NCBI RefSeq assembly: GCF_037975245.1
Contig: NC_092567.1
Span: forward strand, 11,878,376-11,942,375
Reading direction: 5' to 3'
DNA: 64,000 bases
From: Apostichopus japonicus
Lineage: Eukaryota > Echinodermata > Holothuroidea > Aspidochirotida > Stichopodidae
Shown: positions 45,801 through 58,909 of the stretch, piece after piece
Layout: every line of letters begins with the position of its first letter
How positions within the stretch are numbered: position 1 is the stretch's first letter
Translations under genes and position numbers: made by a program
The notes under the pieces: generated by a model
Told to the model about the DNA's origin: nothing
The model's database searches: none
Seen by the model: only the letters and a program-made list of their open reading frames with translations

Positions 45801-47428
45801 GCGTACCTAACTACAGTACAGAAAATTGGTCGCGAGGGTAGCCATTTTCGTATATCTTACATGTAGCTGTCATGAGTCATAGCCAATCTGCTACAAAACA
45901 GACTTGGGGCCGGGGCTTAATCATTAAAAACGGACCTTTTTACTAAAAGTAGGGGCGGCAGCTCAGTGTTGTTTTAAGAAAGAAAAATCATTTAAACATC
46001 AAATAAAGCAAATAAAAGCCATAAAATGTCATATACAGGTAGTAAAGTTCTTATTAATACCTACCTGTAAACAACAAATGAAAGTTTAAAATGTTAATAA
46101 AATATATAATACATAGGACCCTTTCTTAGACGATACCACTGTTAAAAGACAATTCTATTCTATTCTCTTTCATAAAACATAAGTTTTGGAGCGAGTGCAA
46201 AAAAAGGTCTGCAAAGTGTGTTTTCAGCCGGATTTGGCCCGATTTGGACATAAATCGGTGAAAAAGTCATAGCATGAGATACAATTATGGAATAAAAAAT
46301 ATTAACTTTTGTTGGTCTATATGATTTATTCTTGCTCTGGAAATTCCAGAGAAAAAGAACTTTGTTTGAAGACGTTGAAAAATTTTTAAGAGAAGAGAGA
46401 GTCCCACTTACTGTTACAATATCTCTATACATGTAATGTATTGAGATAAAAAGACCACGAAAATGGACATTTTGGGTAGTCACGTGACATCAACCTCTGG
46501 AATGTCTGAAAACAGAGATTGACCCAAAGGAGCCTCTGGTCATCGTGTAACGTCATTGTTTGTATACCGCGAAAATCAAACGCTGATATAGGCACTGTTT
46601 ATACACAGATAGCGAACAATTGTACTGTATTTGACTTCCAATTTCGAGCGTTTGAAAAGCTGTTAGCTTAAAACAAGAACACATGAATGTAAACAAATAG
46701 CTTGAAGATAATTTTGAGAAGAAAATTTAGTTATTTTATTAGCAAAATTTCCACTCGAATGGAAGCATCTTTTACTTAGCGGAGCGTCAATAGGTCCGTA
46801 CGGTATAATATAGCCTACTGTAGAACATGCAAGCAGCTTGGCGATTCCGTTATATTTGATCGCAAGATACCGTAAACTGAACAGAAGAATAGACCTAAAA
46901 GATGCCTCATGCGTGATATGTAACGGGAAAATGGCTTACGTTACTGTCAACGAATTACCAAAAAGACACTAAACATAATCGAACAACTACGAGAAGACGC
47001 TGACCCGAATCGACCAGGGTAGCATATACATGACTAAGCTTCAGCTGAACATAGTACTTACTCGTTTTAATATCCAAAAGTACAAACACAGAAAAAGTAT
47101 CCTTTCAATAAACCAAATTTAGCAGTGAATATCCAAATCCACGTTTCTCGTTCAATCCTGGGCGAAATACTACCGTGGCTTTGTGTAATTCCATAGGGTT
47201 AGGTCTAGTTGAAACAGGCCTTGACCAGTAACATCCCACAATCACAAGACAGTCACTAACGAAATAAAACGTCCGATCCCTACATAGAACCGTTTTTATT
47301 CAACTCCTTGGATCATGCAGATGCCGGAATAAACATAACGGACAATATATCACAATGTATCACGAACTCACGATACTGGAATACAACAAATGAAATAGAT
47401 AAATGCGATGAAATCCTAACATGATCAT
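45801..47428. other. No gene recognised
   Basis: AT-rich sequence. The ORF at 46160-46483 (-) is not recognisable. It may include the downstream part of the THAP-encoding minus-strand locus, but no further exon could be identified. Confidence 0.4.
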
Positions 47429-47872
47429 TTACACATGCTGTGAGTTGTAACTCACTACATGTACTAACAATGCTACCCTAGGCACGGCATATACACGGTC
47501 ATCTCTTACAGTAAATATTATACTGTCAATTGCGTGATATAATGTTACATGTAAGGACGTCCAGAGCTTATTTACGAGGAGACTTGAAAGGGTCAATTTC
47601 ACATTAACTACGTCCGACACAGCTGTCGACAGTACACAATGTTCGCAAAATGAGCTAGACATTTGCAGCATACACAGAGGCAGGGTCATCCATGTGGACT
47701 CATGGGCATGAGATACTCCGGGTGCTGAAAAATCTTTCCTCGTGGATCTCACAAAATTGATCCAAAGTCTGCGGCGTTTTACGTCGGTTCTTTTACTCGG
47801 AAATCTAAAAAAGCTGATGCTTTTGTTGGGTGAGGTATAACTGCAACCTCCAACAACACAGAACTGTGGCAT
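47429..47872 (-). CDS. Partial or degenerate THAP-type zinc-finger protein
   Basis: The 147-residue ORF starts MPQFCVVGGCSYTSPNKS, then SFFRFPSK and RRRLWINFVRS. This is the N-terminal half of the THAP (C2CH) DNA-binding domain: Cys5 and Cys10, the FFRFP strand and the invariant Trp are all there. THAP proteins bind DNA in the nucleus and are related to P-element transposases. The second half is wrong: the expected C-x2-H pair followed by F is not found at normal spacing, only FCEHC near residues 75-79, and the AVPF motif is missing. Either a frameshift or an unrecognised intron lies after about residue 50. It could be the first exon of a THAP gene or a relic of a THAP-bearing element. Confidence 0.55.
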   Translation of the reverse strand: MPQFCVVGGCSYTSPNKSISFFRFPSKRTDVKRRRLWINFVRSTRKDFSAPGVSHAHESTWMTLPLCMLQMSSSFCEHCVLSTAVSDVVNVKLTLSSLLVNKLWTSLHVTLYHAIDSIIFTVRDDRVYAVPRVALLVHVVSYNSQHV

Positions 47873-50800
47873 TTAGGGGGAAAAGGAGTAATATCGTTGA
47901 TGTTTTGACAGCTCAACTATACAACTTTACACACTAAAAGTATTGTTGTGAGTGAGGTATACAAACAGTGACGTAACATGGTCACCTGATGTCTTAGGAA
48001 TGTTCAGGAATGTCTGAAATAGGTTTCATAAAAAGCTGACTTTTCTTCCCATTTTTCACGTATTTAACGTCCGAAATTGGTAAAGTTAATTACAGCAATG
48101 TAATTGGAGTGAGTTGAGGATTACATACATGCAAAATGTTGGGATTTTATGTTCATCGAAAAGTCTCCATAGTTGGTCTTTAAAAATCACCAATGAAGAA
48201 AAATCATTATGAAAAAAATATTGGCATAAGGGGAAGAGTGTTACAAAAGAATGGTTTAGTGTAATATATTTATTCAATGAATAATATCATGCATAAAATC
48301 AAGGTATATTTGTTTCCACTGATAGAGTATTTCGTGGTGGGATCAATATTTTTTTTGTTTGGGGCTAACAAGGTGAATAGGCTTTGGTTATTCACTGCAC
48401 CAAACATACACAGCAATACAGCAGCATGTCAATGAAATGTTCACAGAAAGATTGTAGCTTGTAGCAAAGCACCATACCAATGTACCAAGAATTGGAAAGA
48501 AATATATCTTGCGCATTTCAAATAAAATGAAAATTAATAAAGTGACCTGTATATGTAATATCTTCTTAACCAAAGAGGAGCACCTACATCTCAGGTTCTG
48601 ATAAATCGCATTTCCTTATAGTCTGTCAATAAGTCATATTAAAACAGTTTGTGCTTTCATTTGTCATAATTTGGAGGAAGGGTGAAAGGGAAGGCTGGTT
48701 TAAGGTCTAATTGATGCCCTATGGTATCATGTCACAAAATGGGCTCTACCCCAGGAGATTGACCACCTTTTTGCAGTGGGGGGATGTTATCCAGAAGAGG
48801 GGTGAAGGGGAGGGCTGTGCCCCATTCTTTAAGATAAATTAAGGGTACATAGATTCAAAAATGTGCTATGTTTTGTCACTCTTGAAACAATCGTGAAGAT
48901 TTATCAACTGTGTATCTTGTACTGCATATGCATGTTATATCTTAATATACTGTACTTCAGAAATTTATTGTAAAAATATTCTCTCTAGAAGTGAGGGATC
49001 ACCCTGTTCCACTTGATTTTATCCTGGTGATTTAAGTCAACACGAATATTACATCGTTGCAACCTAGCTGTACCCTCAGTCTCGATTTGATTTTTGGGGT
49101 GATGGGGTGGGCCGGGGGACAGGGCATTTAGCCTACATCCATGCTAGGGAGGGGTCAGTCATCATTAATACAAAATTTGTGTGATAGAACTTTAAATATA
49201 GCAAATGTATACAACATTAAAAGTGTGCAGTTTAGAACAATTTCCTTTGAGCAATGAAAAGGGTTAAAGAGTAAAATGTTACTTACTGTAGGTCCATCTA
49301 GGATACAGTAGCAGTGAACATAGTACCTTGTTGCTTCATGTATATTCAAAAGTTACTTAAAAGCTATGACGACTGGTAATACTAGTTATATGGAGATGTA
49401 AGACCTAAAGATAGCAATCATGGTTGCAGATACCGGGAGAATCCCTAATTCATTCAATCTCATCTGATTTTATTGTATTATTGGTTTAAAACAATACCAA
49501 GATTACAGGTGGCAATGCACATAATAACTTCAAAGACTTGATACTTCAAATTTCTCAATGTATAACACATCATTGATCAGACGAAGGTACACACTAGAAA
49601 AACTTTGCTTGTCCGGCATGTGGGCAATCCATATTTTCTACAGAAGTTGAAGTTTTCTGATGAACTGTTAAGTTAGGTATCTATCGGTAGCTGACCCCAC
49701 TTTAGAGAAATCTTCCATCCACAAATGCATAATACAAAAGAGGAATTGTGTTTAGTCAAGTTTTGTTAGCTCTACACAATTAAACAAGTAGATTTTAAAA
49801 AAAAGGGCACTTGATGTTATTTATAGAGCTGATTAGGCAAGCTGTCTTCACCTACATATGGTCTGTAGATTTGATCAAAGGTATGCAACACAGCCCATAA
49901 CCATTTCACAAACTGACTGTTGAGAAATGATCATGTAAAGACTCACCAGACACTCATCCACAAAGAAAGTTATTTCATAAATGATGTGTTCCAGCTTGAC
50001 TTTTTATTTTATTTTCCTGGAGGAAATGTACCAAAGAAATGTTGATAACTGTATTACCTCAAGGTTTTAGAGAAAATACAAAATATCTCTTCTTTCCATT
50101 CTCTAGATTTATCAAGGTGAAAATTCATCACGTCTTTGATCCTTTTTGTAACAGACATCAACGCCTTTCCTTGTGTCTTATAAATAAGTATGAATATTCG
50201 TATAGCTGTATTCTCAGGGTAGCATATATATTGTTCTCTATTTCTGTTTTTATTTTTGGGTTTGTTGGACTGACATACAGGTAGCTAACAGCATAGGACT
50301 AATATCATTATTAAAAGCACCTTTGCCTCTATCTTAAAGCTGCTCTTTAGGAATATGTTTTGTATCTGAGGTAATCAATACAGTCAGTTATTTACAACAC
50401 TTGAAGTGGTATCTGATCAACTCCATGTTACGTCCCAAGAGTTGTGAAGCTCCCCCCCCCCCCCCCAAATAAAACACATATGTTAACAATTGCTGGAATA
50501 TTTCTAACAAATTTGTGAGCTATCTTCCATAGTATTGCAACAGAAAATAAATGTAGAAAGCACATGTGCTTGAGTTTCCTGGAATTATCTCTTAAATGGC
50601 CAGAATTATAACTGAAGTGCAAATAATGTACATCTTAAACAGAACACATTAAGAGAATCCTTCAACAATATTGACCAATGGCTAAGAATGGAATTCTGAA
50701 TTACTTTGGTTTTTACTCTGAGGACATGCATAGGGTCCAAAAGCTACATGCATGTCTTGTATTACTGACTGACAACAACATATCCACACATTACAGTAAA

Positions 50801-50990
50801 CCTACTAAAGACTTCCATTTGTAATCCCTTAGTATATACAGTAGCTCATTGACAAATGACATAAAACCTAGATTATCTTCAGATTTAAATTTGACATCAA
50901 TTTTATTGGGTTTTAGATGTACTGAAAGGGGAAGGGTAGGAAAGGTTAGGATGGAAACAGAGATTTTTATGGTTCCTGTTAGTCATTCTA
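47873..50990. other. No gene recognised
   Basis: AT-rich sequence. None of the short ORFs here is recognisable. A C-run of about 13 lies near 50452. Confidence 0.45.
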
Positions 50991-50992
50991 CA

Positions 50993-51080
50993 TGGTTCTA
51001 ACTTAGTGTGGGTATGGTTCTAACTTAGTGTGGGTATGGTTCTAACTTAGTGTGTGTATGGGTCTCACTTTGTGTACAGT
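50993..51080. repeat. 22-bp tandem repeat, three to four copies
   Basis: TGGTTCTAACTTAGTGTGGG plus TA repeats three times (the third copy has GTGTGTA), followed by a degenerate fourth, TGGGTCTCACTTTGTGTAC. Confidence 0.85.
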
Positions 51081-51479
51081 GACTCTATTTAATTGTTAGG
51101 GCACATGCACTTATGAATTAAATTGATTGTTTATGAGCCTGCCATACATTTTATTGTCTATTATTTGTGGAAATTAGGCTGACAATCCAGAGGAGTGTGG
51201 CCGCGCTGTTAAGACTGATTACTACCCTTACCTGCCACCCAACACTATGACACACTGATAAATTGGAAGGGATCAAGTCATCTGAATATTTTGTTCCTTA
51301 ATTTATGATGGCTACACAAAACAACCAGAATGCAAAAATGCATAGTGTTTTCGATGATGTAATATTCAGCTATTTTATGCATGAATCTGACATAATGTAT
51401 AGTGAGGGTGTACAACATACTTGATATTAGTAATACTAATACAGTGAAAAGCAGTGCGATGTGACAAACAACAAATTCA

Positions 51480-52640
51480 CAATGACACAGGCTGTCCTGA
51501 AATGACCATTGACCTCAACAACAGGCTTCTTGTACTTATTGTGATAGATACATCAACATACTAAATATGACAACATTCCTTGTTGAAATATTGTGTTAAA
51601 CATGGTTTCACATTATGAACCCCAGGTGAACTCAAATGACCATTGACCTCCGCCCACAACATTAATGCTTCTTGTACTCAACTTTGTACAATTCAAACCA
51701 AATATGCGATCTTTACAAGCTTTTCTTTACGGTATTATGTTTGGGAAGATGTGTAAGTGTGGAAAGACAGGTAAGAGGGGAGTGAAGTAAATGTTTGGTA
51801 TTTGCTGACTTCAAATGACCTTTGACCTCCACCAAAAAATATATTAGGCTCCTTAAATTTAATATGGTACATCTACAAACGAAATGTGAGATCTGCCCTT
51901 ACTTGCAATATCATGTTTACAAGGTTGTCACAATTTGACCTGTTGTCCCCAATTGACCTTTGACCCACACCAAAAACAGTAGGCTTCCTGTACTCAATGT
52001 GGTAGTTCTAAACACTAAATATGAATTGGTCCGACCTTCCCTTCTTGATTTATCGTGTTTACAAGGTTCTCAAATTTCACCTCTAATGACCCCAAAAGGC
52101 CTTTGACCCCCACCAAAAACAATAGACTTATTGTACTCAATGGGGTACGTCTATGCACTAAATATGAGGTATGCCCAGGCTCCCTTTCTTGAGCTATTGT
52201 GTTTACAAGGTTTTCAAAATTTGGCTCGGGTGACCCTAAATGACCTTTGACCTCCACAGAAAACAATACGCTTCCTGTAGTCTATGTGGTACTTTTACAA
52301 CTTATATGAGGTTTGCTGAAGCTCCTTTCCTAAGACATCGTGTTTACAAGGTTTGGACAAATTGGACCCGAGTGACCCTAAATGACCTTTGACCCCCACT
52401 GAAAACAATAAGATTATTGTGCTAAATGTGGTACGTTTACACACTAAATATGAGGTCTGCCCAAGCTTCCCTTCTTGGGTTATTGTGTTTACAAGGTTTC
52501 CACATTTTGACCCCTGGTGACCTTTGACCTCCACAGAAAACAATAGGATTCTTGTACTTAATGTGGTACACCTACACAATTAAACATGAAGTTGGTCCAA
52601 CCTTCCCTTCTTGAGATATCGTGTTTACAATCTGGGCGTC
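51480..52640 (-). repeat. Tandem array of about 140-bp units with TGACCTTTGACC sites, about eight copies
   Basis: Units are marked by TGACC(T/A)TTGACC at 51503, 51637, 51816, 51954, about 52098 (degenerate), 52241, 52383 and 52518. The spacing is mostly 134-144 bp. Each unit also has CACTAAATATGAGGT, CTTCCCTTCTTGAG and TGTTTACAAGGTTNTCAAA segments. The minus-strand ORFs 52015-52266 and 52295-52579 repeat the same peptide phrase (FENLVNTI) because of the repeat and are not genes. The array is preceded on the minus strand by a (GT)n leader at about 52645-52670. Confidence 0.88.
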
Positions 52641-54800
52641 ACAAACGCACACACACACATACGCTATCATAAATGCAAATATTACGATATTCATCGAAAC
52701 CAAAAAAATGGGCCCAGTATATTAAACACATACACCTCTTTGTGTACTTTTACTTAATGGTAAGCAATACAAAGTATAGTATGCATTGCCTATTATATAG
52801 TGTATGAATGTTAAACTGAAGCCTTTACATCTTCTTCTCTAGGCCATTAGGGATTTTGTTGATCAAGTAAGTTTCAAAACAATTACTGTTCCTCCAGGAA
52901 TAGGCAGTAACAAAATCACTTTCTACCCAGACTCAAATCTAATTATAACTACAACCCAGCTTACCAGTTCTACTATACACTAATTATACACTTACCATTA
53001 CCATCGGCATATTGTAAACCATTATGTGCAAGATCCACAACATGTGACCCCCAAAGATCGTCTCAAGACTGATTAATCCACATTTACCTAATGAGGAGAT
53101 AAAGACAAGACAATAGGAATCAGTTGTCACTAATTCTATATTGAGAATATCTGAACTAGATGTTTAATGCAAACAATAAAATCCCTTGTTATTGAGTTTG
53201 ACTTTTTTAATATTTACTCAACAGTTATTCCATTGCTCACAGATATACAAGCTAATGACTCTGTGTCCCTGAAACCACTCAATATTTGCTAGTTCATTTT
53301 ATTGTAAGGCGCTTATATTTTAAAGTTGAATATCTTTTGAAAATTTACCCATAAACCAAAAAAATAGGCTAACATTAGTAGCATCTTTGCAATTCTTTGG
53401 ATTATACTAAATTGATCAGCACACTTTCTAAGTTGGTACTTTTAACATGACCGGTGCAGCAGGCCAATGAAGTTGTTCATCTTTGTTATATCAGGTTTAC
53501 CTTGAAGTCAAGCAATGTTAGGCCTAATTACTGGCCTGGATTTCTTTGTCAAACAATTGGTACACCAGTGTGAAGCAGAGGATGCTCTAATATACAAGTG
53601 TTGTTGTCTTTGCTTTCACAACTGTCCCAGTAACTTCATTTCCACTTTTGCCAATAGACATCAACCTGAACCCTCCCCCCCCCCTACTCAAACACACTTA
53701 TAACAGAAGTACATATTAACTTTAAGACCATAAAAATCTTACAAAATGCATTAAGGAAATCATATGACATGGCATGCTAAGAGCTTGTCATATTGTGCTG
53801 TATGATCTTCTGTGATAGAATCATACACTGTTACTTGTCACAGTGCAATACTCAATATTGTTATCATTATCACTGAAAACTATTTAATATGATGGGATAG
53901 GTGGACCTTGTCATAAATTACATAATATCCACTCAACCTGGAGACAGTGACAATAGAAAGCCTTCATTAGCAGTATATGCTCACACAGGAATGAAACTGT
54001 TTCATAATGAAATAATGGATATCTAATGACCATTAAAATTGGTCAGATTTGAAAGATTAGAGATGTACTTGGCTATAATATTCAGAATTTCCTCCTCTTG
54101 AAACCTACAATGATTGTACAATTTGTAGAGATGATGCTGTAGTTATAGAAAAACTGAACAAAAGAATTCTCACAGAATCCCCGAGTCTAAGACACAACAT
54201 TTAGAAGTATTCTTACTAAGGGGGAGGGGTGGGTGGGGTAAGAAACAGGTGGCAGACCATGCAATCATTACCCTGCTCATATAAACTGTACAAACTTCTT
54301 TCAAGAGCTGTAATCCACACATGAAACTGGCAAATCCCTAAGAAGGCTGATGTCAGGACTGAATAATTCAAGTTTACCTGATGATGAGAAAACAAAATGC
54401 ATTTGGTCATCAGTTATGATGTTATTATTCATTTAAATTGTCATAACTAACTCTGCAAGTATCATAATTCTACCATGTAACATTGCCAAATATATAGATA
54501 TAACACAGCTATTATAAATATATGGTATACTACTGTAGTTTCAAAATAAATTACAAAGTAAAATTAGTAAAAGAATAGGGATGTCTTCTGATATGATATA
54601 CTATCTTGAAAAAATACTCAGTCATGATGATAATAACATTGTAAAGAAAATAATGTAACTAGAAAACAAATCTAAAGACTGTACAAGATGAGTTCAAGGT
54701 CTCATAATGCTTCCCACAGTGAATATACAGCTCAACTCATACCAAACTAATTGAAATATAAACAATCATTAATCTGAAATTGAGGCAAGCATTGAATCTT
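52641..54800. other. No gene recognised; repeat leader at the start
   Basis: About 52645-52700, read on the minus strand, contains TTTGGTTTCGATGAATATCG and a GT-rich tract; this is the leader of the array before it. The rest is AT-rich, with a C-run near 53677. No recognisable ORF. Confidence 0.45.
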
Positions 54801-54804
54801 CAAT

Positions 54805-55345
54805 ACAAAGTAAGTGAAATATGTGATAAAGAATAGTATAATTTATCTTAGGATAAACAAAGACTTAAAAAGTAGTTCCTGGTGACACATTGAATATTCA
54901 GTCAAAGTTTAAGTAATACCACTAGCAATCTACAATCTGGGTTATATTCTATTGAGAAACAAGACTTATAATGACACAGCCCTGAATATAGAATCAAGCC
55001 TGAAGAAAATATGATGAAGGATTCTGGTCACATAATTAAGGAACCAATGGTGCACTGTACTGTCTATAGGTTGATAATTTGTAGGATGTCTGAAATGCTG
55101 ACATTGTTCTATCATTGATTGAGTTAAAGTACATGTTTTTTCTATCAGTTGATTTTGATATATATGCTGTTATTATATAGCATTTTGTTCTGTGCAGTCT
55201 TGGTGTGAGAAGGGTGGTGGGGATGGGTGGGGGCTACAGTTGTAAGCTAAGTGCCCAGTGAAATATGTGATAAAGAATGATATCCTTTCAACTTTGGACA
55301 AACAAAGACTTAAAAAAAGTGGATCTGGTGACACAACTGTGCATG
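54805..55345. repeat. Direct repeat pair of about 85 bp, 450 bp apart
   Basis: GTGAAATATGTGATAAAGAA, CAAACAAAGACTTAAAAA and GTTCCTGGTGACACA/GATCTGGTGACACAA occur at about 54815-54890 and 55258-55335. Confidence 0.65.
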
Positions 55346-58300
55346 GAACTGTGCCTGGCTCTCAATGTTACTGGTTTTGTGTACAGTTCACTTGAATAAT
55401 GCTTCTTTAGCCTCACAAGATGTGACTGTGAATCTTAGAACTGGTGTGCGATAGTTTTTCAGGAGTTTGAAGAAAAATATCAAAGAATTAAGTGAGAAGC
55501 AAGCCCAGCCATCATCTTCAGCTGATATGATAGACATATTTGAGATGAATACCAAAGGTGGAGGTGATTTGCATTTTACTGTCCAATTACATTTTGAATC
55601 ATATTTTCTAATATTTAAGCAAATGCTTAAAATAGTCAACTCTACTGTACTACAGTAAATAAACATCATAACAAACAAAGTACTGTACATTAAAAGTTCA
55701 AGAATTTATCCATAGTTGTGTGACCTGTGTGTTACCTATCTAAATTAATCCAGGTTGTTGTTTGTTTGATGGAGTGTTCATTACAAATACCTCTACCACA
55801 AAGCTCAGCAATACAGACTGAGTTGACTTCTTTAATGTTTCTACAGCATTATGGAATATGTAAAATGGTATTTCGAGTAACAGAATACATATTTGTAGGT
55901 AACCCAAGCTGCTGTCATACAAACCGACAAGTTGTCTTCCAGTCTTACCATTCTAGAAGTGTCAGGAGTTCTAGAAGAATTTATTCATTTGAGTCTCAGA
56001 AGGCATTTTTTTAAAGTTTGGCAAATAGTAAAATGTACCAGAGGGTGCTTAGGCAGCTATTGTGTCATGGCTCATTACAATCATACCAGGTACTGGATTA
56101 ATCCAGCAAGAATCCGATCATTTTAATGACCTTACTAGAGATTAATTCTGTCACTTGTATTCTGAGTGGATGAGTTGAAACTTGTTAGAAAATTCGTTTA
56201 GTCAGAGTGAATGGAGGTAAAAGAGTATTCCTTGATGTGAGATGCTATCCAAAAAACCTACCAGAGGTTGTTGAAACATTACTATCACTGTTATATACTA
56301 ACCATTAATGTGATTACCATCACATGGAAGAAATATCAGATGATGAAACATTCATTGTCCTTGTCAGCACAGTATGAACGTGACTTCCATCGAGAACTGG
56401 TAACTACAGGGGAAATAGGTGATACCTTAGTAGCTCGCTTCATAATTAACCTAATAAAGAGAAAAGAAAGGGATGTGAATGAGATTTAAGTCCTAATTAT
56501 AGGAGACATTGAGAATTTCAATCAGAAATAGACACGTGAATGTCTCTGGCTAACTACCCTGTATACATGGACAACCACAGAGAAAAAATACAGAGGAAGG
56601 AAAGTACAGTTCAGTTTCCAATAAACAGGTATTAAGTGTAAAAACAATTAGCCAGTTAAGCATCAAACTTGAACCGGGTTGTCCGTTGCATGACATGATA
56701 TTGATAAAGAGTGGCAGGGGAATTCAAATTCCTTAACCATGCTTGCTAGCCAGCAGTTTGGTGAATCAAGTCACAACAAACCAGATTTACTTCATTCTTA
56801 CCATTCCTATGTAACTCTGTGCATCAAGAAGTGTAGGATACTGGAAGAAGCTTGATAGGTTCATAGGTCCTGATCTCCTCTAGCCAGTACAGTCTCGATC
56901 TGTCTTCATATTCACTAGAGGGTTTCTTCCTACGGTTGCATTATTACATCATGGAGCCGTCAGACTGAGCCTCAGTGACTTCTAATTCAAAAGTGAAACA
57001 CTAAACATGAAATCAAATTAGTTATTCAGATATTTTTAGACTTCAGAAACAAAAGTATACTCACTTACAAAGAAAAACCCATTGTAGCAGTTCCACTTTG
57101 ATCCAATCACTGATCATTTTAAGTTAGTGAAATATACAGTGTTGGTGTTTTGTTTCTGAAGCTTTTTGAAAGTTCCTAGGAACTTTTGCATTCAGATAGC
57201 AACGTGACACTACAGCAGTCTTTGTGGGCAATCAACTTTCCATGTTAGTTGTAAAAGACCCCTACACTTTTAGTAAGTAAATTATGTAAAGCCTGGGTGC
57301 ATATTTGATTTGTGATATTGAAGCTAAAGATACTTCAATAGGAACTGAGCATGACCAGCACAAACCCTGGAAATTCTGGATATGTTCCAATAATGGGTTG
57401 TCTTTGACCAGCAAGGGCGGTGTAAAGCACTGCAGTATTATGGGTGACAAACTACAATAATGTTTGTATATGATATGGGATATTGAATCTCAATCTCTGA
57501 AAAACCTTGCACTTCATTTGACCTTTATTCACTGGCAGGTTAGTACTTTAATCTACAATATACCAGGAGAGGAAACAACTCCAGAGTACTTTAAGAGTAG
57601 GTTTTTATGACTACATAGTTTGAATAAAACCGTTCAGATAGTTGGATGATCTCGCAAATGTAGAACACTTCTTCAATAAACTAATGTGATCAGTATGCTG
57701 AGGGAGGAAACCCTCTCCTTCAACTTGTAACCAACTAACAGGCTAGCATCACCATATTTCAGCTAGTCCTACATTGTGCTGATCCTAGGACACGCTTTAT
57801 GCTGGCATTGCGGACTTTTGAATGTTGTCATTAAAACCATTGGACTAGGCCACCGTTAGGCTGCACTTTTCTTATATGACTAAAGAAGACCTAAGCCATA
57901 ACTTCAACGTTATGATGTCCCTGTCCTTGTAGGTACATAGCCTAACAATATGAAAGGAAAACAAGACATACGTGGGATTTCTTCTTTGACAATTGCAATA
58001 TACTTAGTCTGTTTCTTTCAGTATCACCATCTGAAATATATTGCAATATCTTCATATTAGTAAGCCAGTACTGTAGCTTCAGGGAATCACGTTAAACAAA
58101 CAGAGAAGTACAACCATACAACCGTTCTTCAAACGCTGCTTTGCACTGCGTCGTTGGTTTGTTTAGATTTTGAAGATGAGACTTGTTCAAGTCGTTTCAT
58201 TGGCCACTAGGGAAATACCCCTCTTTTTCAGATAAATGATCAATCTTCCAATTCAAATAATAGCAATTTACAACAAAATGGCAAATTCCTTAGATCTAGG

Positions 58301-58508
58301 AGTGAGGTCTTCAACAGTATGCTGCGAAATGTCAATTCATCATTTGTACCTCGATAATTTTCTGGTAATTTTGCGTTCATAGAATCCTGTACAGCGGCTT
58401 GAAGTGTATACGTGTTATGGGTCGTAGATTTAGGTCTTATGGAAAAGATAAAAAAAATACTTAGTTATTACACTGCAACTCACCAAATTACAATTTGGAC
58501 GGCCTCTT
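55346..58508. other. No gene recognised
   Basis: ORFs at 55388-56126 and 56268-56489 were read on both strands without recognising a domain. The sequence is AT-rich and without strong repeats. Confidence 0.4.
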
Positions 58509-58886
58509 CAGTGGCGGAGCGTCCATACAGTCAGGGGGCGGATGCCTCCCCCCCCCCTGACGGACTCAAATGGACTGCTGGCGCCCTTTTCAGCTTTTTT
58601 ACCACATTTTACTTATTCGCGATTATTGACTTTTTTTATTGCGCTCTCATCTACCTATTGACATTTGTCACATATATTGGCGATGACACCTATTTATTCT
58701 TCGTTTATTTGCAAATTAACAAGGCCCGGAAAGGGTCATTTCCGGCGATCTAGAGATTATCTTTACTCAAAAATTTCGGTACGCTCCGCGCCAACTCGTG
58801 GTGGCGCTCCGCTTAGAAAGTGTCGGAAGCGCCCCTACAGAGCATCCCCCCCCCCCCCTTGACCAATACCCCTAGCTCTGCCACTG
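58509..58886. mobile_element. hAT-type element 7 (378 bp, MITE-like)
   Basis: The left end CAGTGGCGGAGCGTCC and the right end, reverse complemented (CAGTGGCAGAGCTAGG), share CAGTGGCRGAGC. Perfect 8-bp duplications GGCCTCTT flank it at 58501-58508 and 58887-58894. C-runs lie near both ends (58550, 58848), and the shared module is at 58722-58826. The left 170 bp has an inverted relative at 60880-61013. ORFs in it are not recognisable. Confidence 0.92.
58722..58826 (-). repeat. GCGCCA/TGGCGC module, copy 5
   Basis: GGGTCATTTCCGGCGATCT, then TTTCGGTACGCTCCGCGCCA and GGTGGCGCTCCGCTTAGAAA: a full-length reverse-orientation copy inside element 7. Confidence 0.8.
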
Positions 58887-58909
58887 GGCCTCTTGACTAT
58901 TCACAACAG

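Noticed and set aside
52015-52579. Minus-strand ORFs with a repeated FENLVNTI phrase
   Set aside because: The peptide repetition follows the roughly 140-bp DNA repeat; no protein domain.
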